Below are positions 61,201 through 64,000 of a stretch of 64,000 nt of DNA, one piece after another (the first letter of the stretch is position 1; each line of letters opens with the position of its first letter). The notes below the pieces were generated by a model that ran no database searches, was not told where the DNA came from, and saw only the letters and a list, made by a program, of their open reading frames with translations. Source of the stretch: Hoyosella rhizosphaerae (lineage in GTDB: Bacteria; Actinomycetota; Actinomycetes; Mycobacteriales; Mycobacteriaceae); assembly GCF_014643175.1 (NCBI RefSeq), contig NZ_BMJH01000001.1, positions 620,001 through 684,000 of the forward strand, in the 5' to 3' direction. The translations under genes and the position numbers were made by a program.

Positions 61201-61878
61201 GTCTGCGTACCAGTCGTAGAACGACAACATGGTCCCACCGAGCAGCGACACAAAACGGGCGCCAATTGCATGCGACACCATCGACATCGCAGGAATGGGT
61301 GAGAAACCAGCAACCCTGTCCGGGCCGTATTTCTTAATGGTGTGCACATGTGCGGCAGCAACCATTTCTGCCGCTTCCCACCATTCAGCGCGAACAAATC
61401 CGCCTTTTCCGCGCGAAGACTTGTAGCGCTTCGACTTCTCCGGGTCCTCCGCAACATCAGCCCACGCCAACACCGGGTCTTTCAGACGTTCCTTTGACTC
61501 GCGGTACATCTCCAGCAAAGTTCCGCGTACATACGGATAGCGAACGCGCGCAGGCGAATACGTGTACCACGAGAATGATGCTCCACGTGGGCAACCGCGA
61601 GGCTCGTACTCGGGCTTATCTGGGCCGATTGACGGGTAGTCCGTTTGTTGGGACTCCCAGGTGATGATCCCGTCCTTGACGTAAATCTTCCAGGAACACG
61701 AACCGGTGCAGTTCACACCGTGGGTGGAACGCACGACTTTGTCGTAGGACATCCGGTCGCGATAGAACGCATCTGCTTGGCGACCACCCGACTTCTCGAT
61801 GGTGCGCAGATCCGGGGATGTTTCTCCGCGTTGAAAGTGGCGCCCTAGATTCAGGAGCGATTCGGCTATATCGGTCAC
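58219..61878 (-). CDS. narG: Respiratory nitrate reductase alpha subunit NarG
   Basis: 1219-aa molybdenum bis-MGD catalytic subunit reducing nitrate to nitrite on the cytoplasmic face. The [4Fe-4S] FS0 ligands start with H53-x3-C57-x3-C61 (STHGVNCTGSCSW). Mo-cofactor and subunit contact regions such as YSPARVRYPYVRGTLLEM and LLTGCQGVNGGGWAHYVGQEKCRP are present. Starts at GTG 61878 with AAAGGA 5 nt upstream. Heads narG-H-J-I; no narK transporter or narX-type sensor is in the window. A CRP/FNR-type half-dyad lies upstream. Confidence 0.98.
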   Translation of the reverse strand: MTDIAESLLNLGRHFQRGETSPDLRTIEKSGGRQADAFYRDRMSYDKVVRSTHGVNCTGSCSWKIYVKDGIITWESQQTDYPSIGPDKPEYEPRGCPRGASFSWYTYSPARVRYPYVRGTLLEMYRESKERLKDPVLAWADVAEDPEKSKRYKSSRGKGGFVRAEWWEAAEMVAAAHVHTIKKYGPDRVAGFSPIPAMSMVSHAIGARFVSLLGGTMLSFYDWYADLPEASPQVFGDQTDVPESADWFDAGYLIMWGSNVPVTRTPDAHYMTEARYRGQKVIVVSPDYADNTKFADEWLPARPGTDGALAMSMGHVILKEFFVDKTTPRFMEYVRQFTDLPYLVTVEERDGEFVPGKFLTAQDLGSNSEGAEFKTVLLNAETGDPFVPNGSLGHRFTPSGKGKWNLDLGGVTPVLTLHGSSETARVKLPRFDTSTPEVLVRGVPTRMVAGKRVTTVFDLMLAQYGVYRDGLPGSWPTGYDDATQPYTPAWQETITGVKAKSAIKVAREFADNADRSGGRSMILMGAGTNHWFHSDQIYRSFLALTLLTGCQGVNGGGWAHYVGQEKCRPLTGWGTLAFGLDWSRPPRQMQGTIFWYLASSQWRYDPFTSEVVASPLAKGAFKGRTAADNIALATRLGWMPSYPTFNRNPLDLVDDAERLGKDPAEHVVDGLKSGHLEFACEDPDAPENFPRVLTVWRSNLLGSSAKGNEYFLKHLLGADTNLRATDAEGIRPEDVKWRDEAPVGKLDLLLSLDFRMTSTTLFSDIVLPAATWYEKHDLSSTDMHPFVHAFSPAISPPWESKTDFDAFHRIARGFGWLAEKHLGVRKDIVATPLMHDTNDATAQPGGTVKDWKKGECEPIPGKTMPKLTVVERDYSAIAEKLGALGPLVEEIGLTVKGVTTYPGEEVEHLKAANGVIPTGPAAGRPSLKKDTHAAEAILALSGTTNGRLATEGFQSLETRTGTQLADLSAEHEGKRITFADTQARPVPVITSPEWSGSESGGRRYSPFTINVERLKPWHTLTGRQHFYLDHDWMAELGEQLPIFRPPLDMTALFSEPRIGDVANREGTAGVTVRYLTPHSKWSIHSAYQDNLHMLTLSRGGQSIWMSAIDAEKIGIKDNDWIEAVNRNGVVVARAIVSHRMPEGTVFMYHAQDRAVDVPRIERTGKRGGIHNALTRIMIKPTHMIGGYAQQSFAINYHGPTGNQRDEVTTIRRRAQEVQY

Positions 61879-62363
61879 AACTGTCCTTTCGAACAGCGCA
61901 CAACAAGGTGCAAACTGCGATGGGCTGAGCAGGTTCCCATGACCCTATAGAGCCTCTGACCTGCGAATCAACGCTCAAAACGTGTCGCACATGCCCGTAT
62001 TTTCCGGCGTGCGGTAGCCGCAACACAGCAGTTACACCGCTGTTGGACATTTCCCAACATCGCGGCAGATAGCGAACCGTTTTAGCTCACCCTGTGTGAT
62101 CTGGGTCATGTGTTCTAGGTGAGCTGATGAGAACAAAGAATTAACAACACATTCCCTGCTTACGACGTCACGGAACAGTCACGCTTGCCGAATTCCGCAC
62201 CAACCGATTTATGCGTCGCCGATATGGTCGGCAGGTACCCCCTTGGCGCGGACACCACAACGAGCATGCGAGTCACATTCACAGAGTTACCTCTACGACG
62301 CCTCGCGAGTCCGGTGCATGACCACCTCACTCGTATGCCAAAACCAAGTAAGGAACCTTTTTC
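61879..62363. promoter_or_regulatory. 485-bp divergent region between narG and ehuB
   Basis: No gene seen. TGTGATCTGGGTCATG (62095-62110) resembles a CRP/FNR-family site (TGTGA-N6-TCACA, imperfect right arm), 217 bp from narG. A second dyad TGTTGG-N7-CCAACA is at 62041-62059, closer to narG. Both could control nitrate respiration or ectoine uptake. Confidence 0.4.
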
Positions 62364-63239
62364 ATGGCACAACTCTCCATACGGAAAACAGCAATAGTTG
62401 TTGGCCCACTCTCTGCCGCAGCACTATTAGCAGGCTGCTCCTCAGGTTCGGTAAGCGTCGAAGATCTGCAGGAGGAAGGGAAAATCACCGTAGGGTTCGC
62501 CGGTGAAGCGCCCTACAGCTTCGAAGACAACGGCCAACTCACTGGCGGAACAGTCGAACTCCACCGGGAAATCTTCGGTGCGCTCGGAATCGACGAAGTT
62601 GAAGGCGTGCAGACTGAGTTCGGGTCACTTATTCCCGGCCTCAACGCTGGTCGCTTCGATGCCGTCAGCGCGGGAATGTCCATCCTCCCCGACCGGTGCG
62701 AGCAAGCACTGTTCAGCGAACCCGAGATTGTTTACACCACCGCTCTGATGGTGCCGGAAGGCAACCCACAAGGCCTATCCGACATGCAGTCCCTTGCCGA
62801 TGCGGGAGCACGCATTGTCGCCCTCACCGGTGCAATCGAGGTGGACTACGCAGGAGAACTCGGTATTGACGTAACCCCAGTGGGCAACCCCATTGACGGA
62901 ATGGATGCCGTCATCCAAGGCCGCGCCGACGCGTTCGCACTCACAGGCGTATCGCTGAACCACATGAAGAACACCCGACCTGAAGCGCCCGTGGAGGTGA
63001 CTGAGTCCTTCGTCGCCGTCATCAACGGCGTTCCGCAGGTGGGTGCCGGAGGTACCGTCTTCAGGCAGGACGACGCTGAACTGCGTGACGCCTACAACGA
63101 ACAACTCGCCGAGATCAAAGCCGACCCAGAACGCTGGTTGGCCATCATGGAACCGTTTGGGTTCAGCATCAACGAACTCCCCGGCCCCGAACTGACCACC
63201 GAGCAGCTGTGCGCCGGTGTTCAAGAGCTCGATGAGTAA
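62364..63239 (+). CDS. ehuB: Ectoine/hydroxyectoine-binding lipoprotein EhuB
   Basis: 291-aa ABC substrate-binding lipoprotein: signal SIRKTAIVVGPLSAAALLAGC with lipobox LLAGC, then GKITVGFAGEAPYSFEDNGQLTGGTVELHREIFGALGID and AVSAGMSILPDRCEQALFSEPEI, typical of the polar-amino-acid family and specifically of EhuB. AGGA lies 8 nt before the ATG. Its stop is overlapped by the EhuC start. Ectoine specificity is inferred from the overall resemblance and gene order; an amino acid is the alternative ligand. Confidence 0.88.
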   Translation: MAQLSIRKTAIVVGPLSAAALLAGCSSGSVSVEDLQEEGKITVGFAGEAPYSFEDNGQLTGGTVELHREIFGALGIDEVEGVQTEFGSLIPGLNAGRFDAVSAGMSILPDRCEQALFSEPEIVYTTALMVPEGNPQGLSDMQSLADAGARIVALTGAIEVDYAGELGIDVTPVGNPIDGMDAVIQGRADAFALTGVSLNHMKNTRPEAPVEVTESFVAVINGVPQVGAGGTVFRQDDAELRDAYNEQLAEIKADPERWLAIMEPFGFSINELPGPELTTEQLCAGVQELDE

Positions 63240-63969
63240 TCTCGACGCGCTCGTAGCGGCGCTGCCCCGCATCGTCGACGGCATCATTGTCACCGTGCAG
63301 TTGACGCTTGGCGGGGCGGCGCTAGCCCTCGCTGTTGCCGTGGTGTTCGGCATCTCAGCCCGAACCCCCAACCGGCTCATCCGATACAGCGCCCGCACCG
63401 TCATTGAGGTATTGCGCGGAACATCGCTGCTCGTCCAACTCTTTTGGCTGTTCTTCGTCCTTCCCGCGTTCGGGATACGCCTCGAACCGATCCTTGTAGG
63501 CATCCTCGCCCTCGGATTGAACTACGGGGCCTACGGCGCCGAAGTGGTACGCGGATCCCTCAACGCCGTGCCGAAAGTCCAGTGGGAAGCAGCGATCGCC
63601 CTGAACTTCAGCCCAGCACAACGCATGCGGCGAGTCATCTTCCCCCAGGCGTGGGTGCTGATGATTCCAGCGCTAGCGAACCTGCTCATTCACTTGCTTA
63701 AGGGCACCGCAATTGCCACTGCGATCACGTTGCAGGACCTGACGTTCCGCATCGACCGACTTCGGGAAACGACCGGTGATACTTTCTTCGCCTTCGGCAT
63801 TGCACTACTGATCTACTTCGTCCTCGCCTACATCCTCACGTTGTTTATGCACATCGTGGAAGCGCGGGCGAAACACCGCCTCGGACGCGGACCGTCGATG
63901 CGAGAAATCTTCAAGCTGAAGCCCGACACGCTCACCGCCGAACTCGCCATCGCGAAACGAAAGGACTGA
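63232..63969 (+). CDS. ehuC: Ectoine ABC transporter permease EhuC
   Basis: 245-aa inner-membrane permease with the HisMQ-type hydrophobic core (IIVTVQLTLGGAALALAVAVVFGI, EVLRGTSLLVQLFWLFFVLP) and the EAA loop EAAIALNFSPAQRMRRVIFPQA, which contacts the ATPase. The ATG lies inside the ehuB stop region (8-nt overlap). EhuD follows 4 nt later. Confidence 0.9.
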   Translation: MSNLDALVAALPRIVDGIIVTVQLTLGGAALALAVAVVFGISARTPNRLIRYSARTVIEVLRGTSLLVQLFWLFFVLPAFGIRLEPILVGILALGLNYGAYGAEVVRGSLNAVPKVQWEAAIALNFSPAQRMRRVIFPQAWVLMIPALANLLIHLLKGTAIATAITLQDLTFRIDRLRETTGDTFFAFGIALLIYFVLAYILTLFMHIVEARAKHRLGRGPSMREIFKLKPDTLTAELAIAKRKD

Positions 63970-63973
63970 GCGC

Positions 63974-64000
63974 ATGTGGAGTTGGCAACATGCCTGGGAT
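63974..64000 (+). CDS. ehuD: EhuD-like permease, N-terminal fragment at window edge
   Basis: Only nine codons are visible, MWSWQHAWD, matching the start of EhuD-type permeases. The gene follows ehuC by 4 nt and runs off the right edge; its ATPase partner EhuA should be beyond it. Confidence 0.7.

Noticed and set aside
1-64000. tRNA, rRNA, CRISPR arrays, insertion sequences, prophage genes
   Set aside because: None seen on reading: no direct repeat/spacer pattern, no transposase or integrase motifs, no recognisable tRNA cloverleaf.

Overview
The window is chromosomal DNA of moderately high GC from an actinobacterium, most likely a mycolate-type member of the Mycobacteriales (Corynebacteriales). 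The lineage call rests on an egtABCD ergothioneine locus, a WS/DGAT-type acyltransferase and a PapA-like condensation enzyme, TipA-, SoxR- and ECF42-type regulators, CRP/GlxR-like operators and leaderless promoters. No rRNA, tRNA, transposase, integrase or CRISPR array was seen, so the window looks like ordinary chromosome with accessory metabolic cassettes. The species cannot be named from sequence alone.

Left end (1-4504, minus strand): a translationally coupled poly-gamma-glutamate-type operon. It reads 106-aa unknown > membrane protein with a degenerate GGDEF domain > CapB ligase > double-length CapC > CapA (runs off the edge). 5050-12743 holds TipA-like and SoxR regulators, a DoxX protein under a SoxR box, and a minus-strand cassette (methyltransferase > AraC > VOC protein > UvrA-like ABC ATPase), then a PapA-like acyltransferase. 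13489-18594 holds a luciferase-like monooxygenase/MarR/FMN reductase operon, an XRE-cupin regulator, and a TetR regulator divergent from a DUF2306 membrane protein, each with a clear palindromic operator. 18644-20141 is a sortase-like lipoprotein plus a very acidic surface protein.

Middle (20647-39080): a hydrolase/OsmC fusion; a copper cluster (P-type ATPase, Met/His-rich secreted protein, PepSY-like exported protein, SHOCT membrane protein); isopentenyl-diphosphate isomerase; a LysR/MFS divergent pair; an Hsp90-like (sacsin-type) ATPase coupled to a patatin; two alkB alkane hydroxylases flanking a SulP transporter. The alkB genes share a 137-bp identical block, and no rubredoxin gene lies nearby.

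Right end (39177-64000): ergothioneine genes egtA-B-C-D without egtE, an AMIN-like secreted protein, a RecB-like nuclease/helicase, a GNAT-NUDIX fusion with csaA, an ECF42 sigma factor with its YCII partner, two short-chain dehydrogenases, a WS/DGAT acyltransferase, a complete narGHJI nitrate reductase operon, and divergent from it the start of an ehuBCD ectoine uptake operon that runs off the right edge.

Themes are redox and electrophile stress (SoxR, ergothioneine, OsmC, flavin enzymes), alkane and storage-lipid metabolism, anaerobic nitrate respiration, osmoprotectant uptake and an extracellular polymer. The best leads are the unusual capsule operon, the Hsp90-like/patatin pair, the sortase that lacks its arginine, the gene conversion between the alkB copies, and a dispersed palindromic element present at least twice.
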